This document shows, in pieces, positions 1-12,705 of a stretch of DNA of 23,990 nucleotides (position 1 is the first letter of the stretch; each line of letters begins with the position of its first letter). Origin of the DNA: Paramacrobiotus richtersi (taxonomy: Eukaryota > Tardigrada > Eutardigrada > Parachela > Macrobiotidae); NCBI GenBank assembly GCA_034698045.1, contig JAQGAU010000779.1:1-23990 (forward strand), written 5' to 3'. The position numbers and the translations under genes are program-made. A model generated the notes under the pieces. That model did not search any database. It worked only from the letters and a program-made list of their open reading frames with translations, and was not told where the DNA came from.

Positions 1-605
1 AAAACTAAAACATTCGTGCGAATTCAAAGCTAAACTACACGAAACTTTAGTTTCGTTTAGTTCGTTTTCGTTCAAGCTAACGATTTTTCATCTCTATCTG
101 TCACTGCAGAGTGATTTACTGACAGTACTGGCACATTTCAAAGAAGTCTGGTCGTCGCACCTTCCTAACCATTGTTTTTCGGGTTGCGCAAGTGGATAAC
201 AGACAGACAGAAGAGGCAGAGGGGCGTTGCCCAATGTTATATATAGGCTCCCCGGATCTCGTGAATGCTCTGTTTAACCAGTTGCACTGGCCAATGGTCA
301 CCATGCAACATGCGATATCTGTGACATGCGACATGCGATATCGCGCAGTCTGCGCGAATGCGGAAGTGGAGTTATCGGTCTTGTGGTTTAACTCAGTTGC
401 GTAACTTTACGTTTGCGTAACGTTGCGTAACTCATAACAGACCGCAATAGAAACGTGTAAATCAATTTTTCCATTTCTGCCATTCGCACTTTTTGTACAG
501 CATTTCAGCTGTCCCGTATGCAAATTCCATACTGTAGTGGCATTATGCAATTATAAATTAAGTACATGAAGAAGGGTTTACTTGTCAGATACTTGTCAGT
601 ACTAT
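1..605. other. non-coding stretch with short repeats
   Basis: No supported gene. Open frames of about 70 codons on both strands overlap each other and show no recognisable motif. A short hairpin is visible near the left edge, with arms at 33-46 and 49-62 around an ACGAAACT/AGTTTCGT palindrome. The motif ACATGCGAT recurs near 308-342, and TTGCGTAAC occurs three times between about 396 and 431. These look like simple local duplications. Confidence 0.5.
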
Positions 606-703
606 CATACACGTAACGTGTATGGTTGTAATGTCATATCGACGGTGTAGTAACGTGTTACAGTAAAACGGGTGCTACCTACACCGTCGATTAGGCATTA
701 CAA
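606..703. repeat. inverted repeat (stem-loop) with adjacent perfect palindrome
   Basis: Positions 626-650 and 679-703 form 25-nt inverted arms (22 of 25 matched) around a 28-nt loop; the conserved core is ATCGACGGTGTAG. Just upstream, 606-624 is a perfect 9+1+9 palindrome (CATACACGT/ACGTGTATG). The size would suit a small hairpin RNA or a MITE remnant. Nothing in the sequence shows transcription, and I see no clear target-site duplication. Confidence 0.6.
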
Positions 704-3700
704 TTCACGAACATAACAGAAAGTCGGTAACATACGATCTCCACACTGAAACTTAAGTCACATCTTCTGATCTGGATGTCACAAATGCAAAGAACACTCG
801 TATGTCATAAAAAAACAAACGAGCGGGACAAACGCGCGCACGTACTGCACTCTGGCGTCCAAGTTGCAGCTAGATAGCGACGGGTGGGTCCTTGTTATCG
901 CTTCTGCTACTGTGCCCGGTAGGCAGTTTATCGTTGGCTTGCATTGAAACAGCATATAACTTTAAAAGAAAAAAGTTTTAAATTAAACGAGTTACGCTTT
1001 GTTGTAGTATAACCATTTCTTTATGCTACCTAATCTTATAAATTGTGTGAACTAAAGTGTTCTTATACAGCACGCTTTGCCCCGAATCGGGTGGTATACT
1101 GGTCGATCCCTCTTAAAGAAAGCAAATGCTAAAAAAACATTCGCTGATCAAAAAGTATAAAAAAAAGTTTACCAACAAAAGGGCGTGGAAGGAATAACGT
1201 CAGCAAAAACGTGCCGGGAAATGCAGCTATGCAGTTTATTGCTGATACTCTGTAACATTCGATGGAATTTAAGTAAGATGCGCATGAACTGAACGATAAT
1301 AAACGAATGAAGTAGAATAAATAAACAAATCAAGTAAGTTGGTGAATTAAGTAAGAAAATTAAATTAACCGAGGTAAGTAATTATTTTAGTAACTTCAAT
1401 TAGTAAATTATTTAAATTAAGTACAGAGTCTGTAACTGAATAAAAACAAAATTAAGTTAATTAAACTGGACGAAAACAAATATATCGGATTCGAATTGAC
1501 TCCGTATATGGCAATTTCGGATGCGTTTCGGATTTCAAAAGCGAATTTCGACGAAGAAGTGATATGTGAGGCTTGGAGTGTTGCTAGCTGGCATCGGCAG
1601 TCGACACGTACCGGACAAAAATCACAAAGCGCATACTAAACAAACTATATCAGAACTATGGCCGTGACCAATGTGAACATCAAAATCAATTGTAACGAAC
1701 ATTAATTTAACAAAGGTAAGCAGAAAATAAATAACCGCAATAATAACAAATAATAGTATTAAAAATGTATTTTAATCCATTTTAAACAGGAGATGGTACC
1801 GATTAAATTAATCTCTAAGTACATACTGACCAGCACACCTCTGGAAGACATTAAACATTTTCCGAAAAAAATTTTTCAGTGTGTCTCCAAATTAGTAACA
1901 ATAACAGGGAGATCTGGAATTGATCCGGTCATTTTCAGTATAATTTGTTGTATTTTTCCGTTAATTTTTTGTTTGTTTTATTTTTCACTATTCAGGATTC
2001 CCTAACAGCGTTAGAAACAAACATTCTGGAAACATCTAGTGTGTTATTCTCGTATATTCGCATAATGCAGGACCTCACACTGCCGATGCACTACGATCTT
2101 TTGATACCAATCCCGGTACGCATGGCAAGCAATGATGGGTGCATAAAAAAACTCGCGTACGGAATACGTATTTTGGCACGAAATACGATATTATACCAGC
2201 AAACCCGTAGAATACCGACAAGCCGAAATTTCCCATACAGTGCAATTAGTATCTCTGTATTAATTTTACCATCCAGAGATAAACGACAGCATGTCCACGT
2301 GCACCGTTCAGGCACATATTGTAGAGATTTCATGCTCTTAATTAATTTTTCAGCGACTAAGAAATCCAAATAGTAGCAGACACATTTGCAAACCGCGTCC
2401 AATATGTACAAAATTTATGAGTTTTACAATTTTTTGCGTAGAAAGCAGCACATGAATTCTGCACCCATATGCGGAGTTTAAAAATCTGCGATAACCGTTT
2501 CTTCCATCATCGCTTGCGTAGCGCTAAGCCAGTGTTTCTATATGTATTAACCAATGATCACCGCATGCATTTCAGGTGACAGAGTCGAAATAAACACGAG
2601 TCTAATTTCAAAGAAACACGTAATACAGAAAACCGAAGTTATATCGAGAAGGCGCGCAAAGTGAAATACGATCGACGGCGCACGTTGTCCGGTAATCGGG
2701 TAGTACGGGTAATAACCCTGCGCACAAAGTACTTACAGCATATTAATACTGCGGCTTAACTAAGTACTTCTGTAGTCTGTACAGCTTTATTTAATATTGT
2801 GTTAAGAGACATCAATTTCACATTATCGGGAAAATAAAATATTAGATGCAAAATAAAAATTATATACAAGAAAATAAATGCTTAGGTCGTAATAACATTG
2901 TTGTTCGCGCCTTGAATAAGTTTTTTCAACCGGAATACCAGGTGAACGAGAAAATCTATGTTCAGGCAAACTTCTGTTAGTGGAATGCCAATAACGCGTG
3001 AAGAAAGTACACGTCTTTCTTTTTGTCGCACGATGATCCCACTAAGATTTCCGCTTATTTCAAGATGCCATAAATTTCAGTTACATGAGCCACCATGATT
3101 ATATATATGGATTCGCTAGTTTGTGGCAAAACGCAAAACAAAAAACACAAGCTATCGCAAAAAACCTACTACAGCAAATCGGGAAAAATTGTACCACCAA
3201 AAACTAGATACCAAAATCCGCGAACATACATACATTCATAAGGGGAAATCGATACACAATGCAATTTATTAAGAAAAATAACAAAGCACCAAACAAGTTG
3301 CGGATAAATTGAAGTGAAAACGAAGAGAATAAGATCCGAAAAATTGTAGAAGCCTAATGTAAAAAAGACTAGCAAAAGCTAAGATAAATAAACACTTGAA
3401 ATTATCGGTAGTCATAGGTCCGCGAGCTCGAATCTGAATAAAAATAACTTCACACTTATGAATAAAGGAGAAAATGGCGGTAACAGAACTGCAGTACGAG
3501 CAATGAATTATGCTCAGAATGTGCAAGTTATGCTGTGCTTGTTATGTGCGCTGTACCAGTGATATGTATAGAAATAACGTAGTATATGGGCTGCATGCAG
3601 ATAATTTGCGTTCTCTCAGCTTCATGAGGTGCGCCTAGCAAATTTAGTTGTACACGGCTTGTCCTTTAATGTGGTTCAATTCTTAGTCTTTTTTGTTATT

Positions 3701-3800
3701 ACAGAGTTAGGCAGATTTGAAAAATGGCAACAGAACGGAAGACATGGAAATAAATTAAATTCGCACTATTCCTAGACATACCAGCAGCGGGCCATGGAAG
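704..3800. other. AT-rich non-coding stretch
   Basis: No gene supported. The stretch at about 1260-1480 is low-complexity, with repeated AATTAAGTAAG-like words. The longest frames (1945-2373 plus, 2091-2411 minus) overlap antisense to each other and their translations show no domain, compositional bias or motif typical of a real protein. No tRNA, satellite array or transposon coding region is visible. Confidence 0.5.
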
Positions 3801-3804
3801 TCAC

Positions 3805-3892
3805 AAAAAATGCAAAAAAGTGGACCAAGTCAGAGTCGAACCGGAGACTCTGACGCGGTGACTGACCAGCATTACCACTCGACCACGATGAT
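3805..3892 (-). repeat. degenerate tRNA-like sequence, possible SINE head
   Basis: Read on the minus strand, an A-box-like word TGGTCGAGTGG (3875-3885) is followed 32 nt later by a B-box-like word GGTTCGACTC (3833-3842), then two T6 runs (3814-3819 and 3805-3810) that could end RNA polymerase III transcription. The spacing fits an internal tRNA-type promoter. A proper cloverleaf does not form: the seven bases before the A box do not pair with the 3' side, and the T arm is replaced by an 8-bp hairpin (3829-3836 with 3847-3854). It is therefore not called a functional tRNA. A decayed tRNA pseudogene or SINE is the best reading, and chance is possible. Confidence 0.3.
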
Positions 3893-3905
3893 GTTCATGG
3901 AATTC

Positions 3906-5030
3906 CACAGCGAATATTTTCTCTAACGAGATGATACAGCCAATTTCAATGTGCGCGTGCTCACTCTTCTCGCGATGTAGTTAAATGCACAGAAAAGTGG
4001 AAAAAGAAACAACGGAGAATCGTAAATTAAAGAAACATAATATGGAGCAAATGTGGGAGAAACGGAAAAGTAACCTATGAGAAGGGGATGCCCGATAGAT
4101 AACTGACCAACAAAAATCTGCCGAAACCAAATTCTAACGAATTCACATATCTAAAATTTATGTAGATTTTAAGTAATAAAAAAAACAGTCGGAATAACGG
4201 CCCAGTCGGACGATACAGTACGTTGCGGAATGATCGATAATCGGTCGATAAAATGATCAGTACGATAACATGTACTGACTGCCATGGTATAGTCCACAAA
4301 GTAATTTACTATGCATCGAAAATTTAAAATAATTTTGGATGAATACAACCGCCTGTCTTATTATCGGTCAGATTACTGGACTCTTTTGCTATTGATAATT
4401 GTTTCTATCGACCTTCGGCCCTCGGAACAGATCCATGAAAATGCTACATTTTTGTTGAATTCTGGTTATTATCAATAGTATATAACTGGCTTACATATTC
4501 ATAGCTACAGTATGTACATGCATACCGGACGTTGCAAACAAATAAGTAAATTGAAGGACAATTAAAAACGGCAGACCAGTGTTATGGTGAACTTATATTT
4601 TACGCTCATGCTATAGTATGCTGTAGGTGAGCTCACCGAAGCACGCAGTTGGACATGTGACACTCCTAGTGCGGTGGCATCCACAATTTTGAGATCCTAT
4701 TTGTGTTAGCATGCCGCTGCAAAAGCATTACGCATATCGACAAAGCGAACTACTTTGCTACTTCTAGCGTTTCTCCTACGTTACAGTCTTTTTTTTGCAC
4801 GTTTTTGTAAACTGGGTTACTTTCGGTGCGTGAACACAACTTTTTCCTGTGCAAAAGGACACCGTTCCTCTCTGAACGGCAAGCTACTGAAACTACGGAA
4901 AAATGCTCAGAAATTATGTCGTCATTTTGGTACGCGGTTTCTTACGGGGTCCCGGCATGCAGGATTTGTAGGTTATTTCGCACAGGTATTTCGACGTTAA
5001 TTTCAGACACTTTTGTCACTGACGCCACAC
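3906..5030. other. non-coding stretch
   Basis: Nothing supportable is seen. Two overlapping plus-strand frames at 4755-5062 give Cys-rich and basic translations without zinc-finger spacing or other motif, and they cancel each other as evidence. Confidence 0.4.
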
Positions 5031-5088
5031 TAATGCATTATGCGTACTACAGAGTGACATAATGCATTATGCGTACTACAGAGTGATA
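5031..5088. repeat. 29-bp tandem duplication
   Basis: Units 5031-5059 and 5060-5088 are identical at 28 of 29 positions (unit starts TAATGCATTATGCG). This is a recent local duplication in non-coding DNA. Confidence 0.85.
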
Positions 5089-8000
5089 GTGTGTTCGATA
5101 TGGACTGGCGTAGTGCAACGGCTTATAGGAACGTAACTAGGTGCTTACAATTGTTAGGTAGCTTATAGTCGCATGAATGTCTTTTCTGCCATCATAGCCC
5201 TGCAACTTTCTTTTACAGTCGGGCTAATTTATGGTGATGCAAAAATATTACAAATATAAAAATGATCTTGTTCCAACCCAACTTTCGCGCGAAAAGTCGC
5301 TTTTTCGCAGGCGATAGGATTTTGTTATAACTAAGGTATTTCACCAGGAACGTTGCCCTGCGAAGGCTTTCTCCTCCAGCCTAATGGCCCATTGCCCCAC
5401 CCTTAATTTGCGTTTTTCCAGCGTCCTTTCGATTTATCGGCAGTAATCGTCCTGTAGCCTTATATTTTCAACCAAAATGTGTGCACTGTCTTTAGCCGCA
5501 TTTCCAAAACCTGAAAACCATGGTATATTTGTAAACTGCAAGAAAGTCGTTAGTCATATCGTCTCCTTGCTAATTTAATTGCATTGCATTCTTGTGCTGT
5601 TTTAGACTGTTGGCGAATTCTCGACAACAGTCAACCAATCATCAGCTGCATATATGTTAATGTCATTATATGACATTCGTAGTGCAGTGGCTTTGAGACC
5701 TGTTGCAGCTTCCTAATTACTTCAAAATTACAATATGCCAGTAGGCGTTACAACAACGGTACGACAACACGAACTGACCGTGTTACATTTATCTCAGATC
5801 GCTGTCTAGTTTTTCTTGTCAGATTTGGGTATTAAAGTAAAACTGGGATACTTTTGTTGCTTTTACATAAGTACTTGTATGCAATTGTACTTACAAGACT
5901 TGTTAGACTCGTTAACGCTAAACTTGTGGTAATTCGCACGGAAATTGAAACTCTAATTATGCCAACGGCTTTTACAGCAAACTACCACGGTATGTCAGCA
6001 TATTTTTCTGTGTCGTACAATGCACCCTGCCCGAAGCAAAAATTACAGCACTGAATCGAAGTAGTCGCAAATCTTTTTCTTTGACGTTTTCCATGCGTTT
6101 ATCCGAGCATTCGTCAGTAGAAAGTAGCAAATGCACCACGATGTCTCTCACACACAATCAGTGTAGCAGCGCATAGTGTGCAGTTGTACGTACACCATAC
6201 TTCCGATATGGACTATTTTCCGATACTTCATATTAGAACGATTTAAAAGTGATCATGTAACCATAAATCAACCATTTCAAAGCCTCAACGTCAGTTCCTG
6301 AAATAAGAACGAAGCTGGAAAGCTGGATCTCTGAACTAGTAATGATGTTCCTCCTCGTCCGAAACTCTTTAGATTTCCTGCCAACTATGACATCCTAATA
6401 ATTTATCGGCATAAATTCCTTAAGAAAAGGAAACTACTACAGCACCGTTACTGTCAATCATTATTCATTTTATCGCTGATTCGCTCGACATAATAATTTA
6501 TGTCCAGAACGCGTCGTACCTGGTTGTCGCGCTCATATGAGTTTCGTCCCAGCGGTGCGCGGCATATCTCCTTGGCACCCGCTGGGTTGTACACCACAAG
6601 ATTATATTGCCTCATTTGTATTTATTGTTCATCTTCATTTAAGTTCATTAATTTGTTTGTCAGATGTCCTTTCTTCAGTTTTAGACTGCAAGGGATACAG
6701 CGGGCAATGATCCTAGAGAAGGAGTAACCTTATTAACAAACGTTCATCTGAAAAAGTAATAAATAATCAAAATTAACCATATACAGTAGATACGGTAACC
6801 AAAAGAGCCATAGTTCAAATGAACTTTGCATCATACAATGCAGTTTTTGGTTAACGAGTTGCACGCATCGGATGTACTTCTATACTTTTTGCTCCGATCT
6901 TCGTATTTTATGTAGAGCAGATAAATGATTACTTTGCTCAGCTGATTGTGAATTGCAGCATTGTGTTTCAACTTCGACATTTTCATTGCTAACCGACGAC
7001 GATGATGATGCACAACTCCCATGGAGCGACGGGTGGCGTTTCGGACCACCTGGATTGTGTAAGGGACGGTATGCGGGATTCTTTGCGGAATTGCGTTCTG
7101 TCTATCCCTGATTTTTTACTGGCTGCGTTTTTGTGTGTATGCCTTTATGCTATTATGCATCGCTACAGTGGTGCCTAAAAGTGGCTGACGATTCCCCATA
7201 AAAAACTACCGTTTTTAGCGCTCTGTCAAGTTGGCATGCGACACTTACCGTTATATGATCTGCGAACACCATCCCTGGTTCTGATAGATCACGATCATTA
7301 CTACCAGTCATAAACATACAGTGGCCTGAATTACCCTCAATTGAGATTACATCTATGTTTATGTTAAGTGGTAGTACTGCAGTTTTCTAGACGGAAGCTG
7401 CTACGAGCGCGAACGTCATTCCACAGCGTTGCGAAAAACTGGAAGTAATCGGCAATGGACCCTCTAATCCCTATTCCTGAATAACGTGCAGAGTGGTCGC
7501 GCTGTCACCATTTCAATTCTGGTTTGTTGACGAAGGAAGACTCCCCGATTTGGGCATTAATGATACTGGCAACTGCCGGAAAGAGACAATTTTTATGAAC
7601 TAAACATAATTTGTGAGCGATTTTTAATTGTTCCCTTAATGTTTTTTGTACCCTTTACAAACTGTCAGAACTATCCCTCTGGAGGGCGATATGTAGATCG
7701 TGACAACAATCTACATAAATGTCACGGAAAATCACAATACGCAATCAGTATTCGATAAATCAATAAACGGTGTTGAAACATGTCAAGCTACGTAGTTGTT
7801 TGTATACAAACAAAAAATAAAAAATCGATTGGTTAAAATGCACCTAAATTATTAAATAATCAGCCAAACCGATAAAATACCGTCTAAAAGTTAGTGTTCA
7901 TTATGGAATACGAAATCCTATAAATGATACCACGATGTAATGAATACTCCACAAAATACCGAAAATTTCGGCAATTGATGGAAGTCAAATATCGTTTACA

Positions 8001-9690
8001 TTTAACATGCTGATAATAAGTAAATTACGAGAAATAAATGTACACCAACAACCAGTAGGAAACGAAGGACTGCGTCAAAACTGCGTTGTATCGATGTTTT
8101 TCGACACTTACGATTTGTCCAACTGTTTTTCATAAACGTGTGAAACTGAATAAAAAGGTTAGATTTACCGTACAACGAATCAACAGCATTTTTTAAACCA
8201 GCACAGTAGGGGAACAGTAGGGGACAACGAAACCATGCATATTATGCCACTATTCTACGGTTTTCATACAGGTAACAGTAATGCCGCTGTTAGCATCCTG
8301 CAAGGCTCGGTTGAAGCCGGTGCCAAATCGGACAGCAAATTAAAGATAGAACTGCGAGCGACCCGCAAATCGTCAGTCATGATCTTGCTCCTGTCGGAAA
8401 CTTAATTGCTGCACGAAGACGAGTACGAACGTAATTATTGGGACAATAAACTTTTGCTTTCCGGCAGCAGTTAACTGCACGTTGCGCATTTTTTCCCATA
8501 CGTATTCCTTATCTACCGTTCCTAAAACAGCCGTTTTGAATATAGACAGCAATGTCAATATGCCGCACAAAGAAAACGCTGGAAATGTTCCTTTCTAAAA
8601 ACGTTAGTAAAATATTTTAAGAAATGGTAACGCGCGACTTAGATGCTGCTGCAGCGTTCCAGAATAAATCACTGTGACTCTGATTACATAGAAAATAGTA
8701 CTTAAATGAATAAGAAACGGAATAAAAGCAAAGCTGTGGTTAGTGTATTAATCAATGCACGAAGCGCTTAGAAAGTTGTACTTTTTAATATACAGTTGCA
8801 CAACCTGCTTTTTATCGTGAATGCCCGACCGACGCACAACATGACATCCATTTGAGTTGATTTCAGAGGACATCCGCAAAGTCAGAAATAATATGTACGT
8901 TATGCCTTCCGTTATGTACGGTTTCGCTGTTCTGCTGCAAGGATACTGCATGTTTTTCACTCTCTAGACCATTTTTTTACATTGTTTCAGAATTCCGTCA
9001 ACTTATGTTCGTAGGTGCCACGCGCAGCCAACGGCGGCTTTAGGGATTTTAGCAATGAGCGTGTGTAGCGTGAGACCCTGACCAAAGGCGACTTAACACC
9101 ATATATATACTAGCCACATACTGTATACTGTACTCTACAAGTATCGCGATATTTTGGAAATGTGGAGATTACTGTCATTGTTTTTACTGTAGACAATGAC
9201 TTGTGAGTATAAGTTGTTAAATTAATGCTGCCATACAGTTCGTCCATATCAGCCTGCATCCCGATAATCGTAAGGACACACTGTATGAAGTTCTTGTTTG
9301 TCTCAAGCTCTGCGTTCACACAACTAGGGGGCCGAATTTCGTATCAGTACAGATTACAAATTAAATCAGCCTTTATGCAGTACTACTGTAATGCACTGCT
9401 TTTTTTCTGTCCAAGAATCTTTCTGACTTGTGAGCTGCGCACTTGTTTACTAATACTGTAATTACTGAAAGGTTCCGATAAAAAGCGGCCGGAATAGTGA
9501 ATAGTACAACAACCTCCGCAGTTACTTAATGAAGAAAAGATCGATTTCTCTGCCATATCACATGTTTATCGTAAACGTTGCTGCATCAGAAGCACAAAAA
9601 TGTGCCCTTTTCCGGTCCATAAATTTATCTGTCTGTGTTCCGCGTCTCGTGTTCGCCGCGCTCTGTTCGTGCATGCTGGACACGGTGATA
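5089..9690. other. long non-coding stretch
   Basis: About 4.6 kb without a supported gene on either strand. All frames are short (at most about 80 codons) and mutually overlapping, with no recognisable domain. A small inverted pair (CCCAGCGG at 6549 and CCGCTGGG near 6580) is too short to interpret. Poly-T and poly-A tracts are scattered but there is no microsatellite of note. Confidence 0.45.
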
Positions 9691-9714
9691 CTTGGCTGGG
9701 AATGGCGTTCCTTT

Positions 9715-10166
9715 GGAGTAAAATTAGATTTCCGGAGAGTCATGAACAGTGACACCGGGACTGTGGTAGAAAGTGTGACGACATCGGGAGATGGTGCGTG
9801 GAACGTTATCCTTTTGGGAGGGCATTACACGGTGACAGCATCCAAGAGCGGCTACATAGCAGTGCCTTTCACGCTGATCATCTTGGCGGGAAACGTATAG
9901 ACAGTATGGTGAGACGGTACTGTCACCGATCGTACAAAATAGGGCAATTCGGATTTTATCCAAATCAGGGCATTACTTCTTCTATAGGAGATTGCATCCA
10001 CCCATCCACGTTCGCGGATCGATCGAAGGGAAGTTCGATTACGTCCACTTCAAACATGGAACCAGGAAACGTACGCATCCCGGGTAGTTTCATACGATAC
10101 GAGGATTCGTATGAGATCCACAGCGTCATAATTCAGAAGCTGCTGGCAGGCATTTACCGCATTTAA
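9715..10166 (+). pseudogene. relic of a carboxypeptidase-regulatory-like (beta-sandwich repeat) domain
   Basis: The frame through about 9739-9897 reads as a typical CarboxypepD_reg/transthyretin-like repeat: a strand with MNSDTGTVVESVTT, then GDGAWNVIL, then GGHYTVTASKSGY and a hydrophobic strand. The order matches the family pattern of variable strand, DG turn, G-x-Y-T-V-T-A-x-K-x-G-Y. The frame stops at 9898 and the coding-like signal then moves among the other frames up to the stop near 10166, so the copy appears frameshifted. Such domains occur in secreted and membrane proteins of animals and bacteria, so the parent protein cannot be named. The long minus-strand frame at 9724-9963 is its antisense shadow. 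The domain assignment is by eye and moderate. Confidence 0.4.
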
Positions 10167-10169
10167 CAC

Positions 10170-10830
10170 TCGGTGTGTCCGCCGGGTCCGCGAAGCCCGA
10201 TCGCAGTTTAGAAAATGTCGTAAAAATTTGGTTGTGCTTCGTTACCCCGCTCGTTTCCCTGAAATCCTCAGCTGTTATGTGGGCTTTATTTTAACGTAAA
10301 AAGAATCTAGAAAAGGGAAGGGGGAAAAAAGTTATCCAGCCAGCCGCGGAGGCCCGGTTTTCCGGAAGAAATTATGCAACGCGGATCTCTCGTCCAAAAC
10401 ATTTTCCAAATGAGTTCTGGCGACGTGCAAACCTTACAAAATGCCCTTTTTATATGGAAAACCTTTCATTAGCTCAACAGAAGTTTTGCTGCAGGAATGG
10501 GCATAAAAAAAGGAACGAAATGTTGAAACAGAAGTTTTTGAAAATATGTCTACCAGAGTTGCCGTGTCCGCCTCGTGCATGTTGTGGCGCGCTCGAGCTG
10601 CCCAACTACTAATTAGCTTGGCTTGTTTTCGTTGATAAAGTTCATAGCTTCACGCTTTCATGAAACAGGAATGGATTATCAATTATGTTCTTAAAAACTG
10701 TAACACACCTGACCGAAACAAACTTTGTCTCCAGCTGGGTCGAGCCAGCTAAACGTACCTTGCCAACGGTTACTGTGCGCAATGGGTCTTCTGCACTGTA
10801 CAGGCATGCTTTTTTAGGCGTATTCAGATG
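10170..10830. other. non-coding stretch
   Basis: No gene supported. The plus and minus frames at 10642-10980 overlap antisense with no motif. A G/A-rich patch occurs around 10310-10335. Confidence 0.35.
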
Positions 10831-10835
10831 TTTTG

Positions 10836-11115
10836 ATTGGCTCAGCCTCAGTGGCCCGCTCGAATATTCTATGTGATTAAACACTCGGACACACCAAGCG
10901 TTAATAGCGTATCCGACTGGCAATTTCTTATGCACCGCCGCAGCGGAACCATGTGGGAAATGGCCGATTTTGAGTGGCACACCGGCGATATGCTATGGGC
11001 GCAGTAGTACATGCCGTATCGTCTGGGAAATGCGTGGAGCGTGGAAATCAGTGGAACGCATTTCAAGGCAATCAACGAGCTGTCTAGTGTGACTAGCGTG
11101 GAGGATGCTGATTAA
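10836..11115 (+). pseudogene. unrecognised coding-like relic
   Basis: One frame is open from about 10836 to an in-frame TAG at 11005, then open again to TAA at 11113. The composition looks protein-like: a Trp/Met-rich centre (SDWQFLMHRR, then TMWEMADFEWHTGDMLWAQ) and a polar C-terminal end (FKAINELSSVTSVEDAD) just before the stop. No Met-initiated start or clear splice site was found. I do not recognise the family. It could be a chance frame, but two open halves in the same frame ending on an acidic tail favour a broken gene end. Confidence 0.25.
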
Positions 11116-11119
11116 TCCA

Positions 11120-11812
11120 CTGCTTGAAATGTATGTGCAACGCAACAATAACCACAGGATTACAAAATCTTTTCGTGATGGATAATTAGTGAACACTGCG
11201 GGTCTGTCAATAATTTCAATGAACTAAAGTAGTTTTTCAGACTTCTTCGCGGACTGTTTCGTTTTTAATACGGCTGCGGAGTAATGTGCGCAATATGTTA
11301 CGTATAAACACCCTCCACAAAAACTGTTTGCAAAATTTATCGTCACAGATAAGCAGTTTTTCATGGGGTCGTTCTTTGGGCTTTTTTCATAGTTTCCACA
11401 GATTTGCACATCTGGACGGTTCATGGTTCAGAGCTGTCGTTTGTCGGCGTTCATACTGCACGTTCTGTAACTGAGATGTTTCCGTGCTTAATTTCGGTGT
11501 TCTCTTACTGTATCTGTGGGGATCATCTCGAATTCAATCTTTGTAATTGCAATTCCGCTTTTCTGACGCGCTGTGCTGTGGCAAGATGCACATGTACGAC
11601 AGTTGGGTTTCTCACTGTACTGTATTTGCAATTCAACATTCGCATTTTAGTTTTATCCTTTTTTAGCTAATTCGCTCTTCGGTTATACGTCTTCATTTAA
11701 AAGAAGTGCGTAGTTACAGTGGATGTACTACTGATACCTGCTGAATATTGATACCTCCTGACTAATATTGAATACCTATATTCAGTATATTGCTAAATCC
11801 TAGTTTATTATT
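11120..11812. other. non-coding stretch upstream of the coiled-coil gene
   Basis: Two overlapping plus-strand frames at 11286-11670 give Cys/Phe-rich translations without regular Cys spacing. No domain is seen. The last bases before 11822 form a T-rich tract ending TTTCAG, which suggests that at least the end of this stretch was an intron or outron of the next gene. Confidence 0.4.
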
Positions 11813-12705
11813 ATAGTTTCAGAAGGGGATTCTGTTTCGCGAACGGAGCTTATCATGTCTGCAGATCCCAAGCTGAAATCGGGCCTCCGTCCACCGCAAG
11901 GCCGTGCGATGCCTGAAAATGCCCGATCCGCTACTCTGGCCCCCATTTCCACTGCTCCATTGTCTTTTGGAGCTCCATTGAAGGACACACCGAAGCGTGC
12001 CTAAACCTACGTTAAAACGCCGATCAGTGTTACGCGTCAGTTTGATATTGGCCATGATTCCACTTTCACTCCAAAGAGCAAGCCCAAGCTGCCTTCATCA
12101 GGTTCGCGTAAAGTCCAGACGGTGGCAGATTCTCCGATTTGTGTGGCAAAACGTGTACATTTGCACCGTACAACTCCAGCGTCGAATTACGAGACCGAGA
12201 CTTTTAACAAAGTACGTACGTTGTGTGCTGACAGTTCGGGTCAAATTATACTGATGCAAGTTTACACAGTTCTGGTGCGCTACAGCTTTTTTACTGTTTC
12301 AGAAGGATGGTGGATGTCAGCCCGTCGCTCATTTGACCGAGATATGCGCTGTGTCAACGGAGTCAGCTGATTCCACGCAAACCGCGACCCTTATAGCCCA
12401 ATCTACGTCCGCTTCCTCTGCCATCGTTGCGGCCACCAGTGAGAGCGACTGTCACCCGGAACACCCATCATCAGAATATTCCCAGGTTTAGATGGTTAAG
12501 AAAATGGCTTTCCTCGTCGACGAACTGAACGTGGCCGAGTCAAAACAAAAGTCTGCTGCTGAGAAACTCACGACAGCGCAGATCAGGATTGGGATTGAAG
12601 ATATGCAGAACGAGCTACATGTGGTTCGTCGGGCTACCAAAGTCATTATAGGCAAAGCCGTGAAACCTCAGGCGACATGTGGTGAGCAAGGAGCCCGGAT
12701 GGGTA

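Noticed and set aside
1945-2411. Longest frames in the left part (142 aa plus, 106 aa minus)
   Set aside because: They overlap antisense, have no domain, no plausible splice context and a composition set by AT-rich DNA; chance frames.
3805-3892. Functional tRNA gene
   Set aside because: Acceptor and T-stem pairing fail; kept only as a degenerate tRNA-like sequence.
9724-9963. Minus-strand 79-aa frame
   Set aside because: Antisense shadow of the beta-sandwich relic, which has clear family-like residues on the plus strand.
10642-10980. Minus-strand 112-aa frame
   Set aside because: No recognisable motif; the opposite strand over 10878-11113 is more protein-like and ends on a natural-looking tail.
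11286-11670. Cys-rich plus-strand frames that suggest a secreted peptide or zinc protein
   Set aside because: Cysteines lack regular spacing, the two frames overlap each other, and there is no signal peptide followed by a processed domain.
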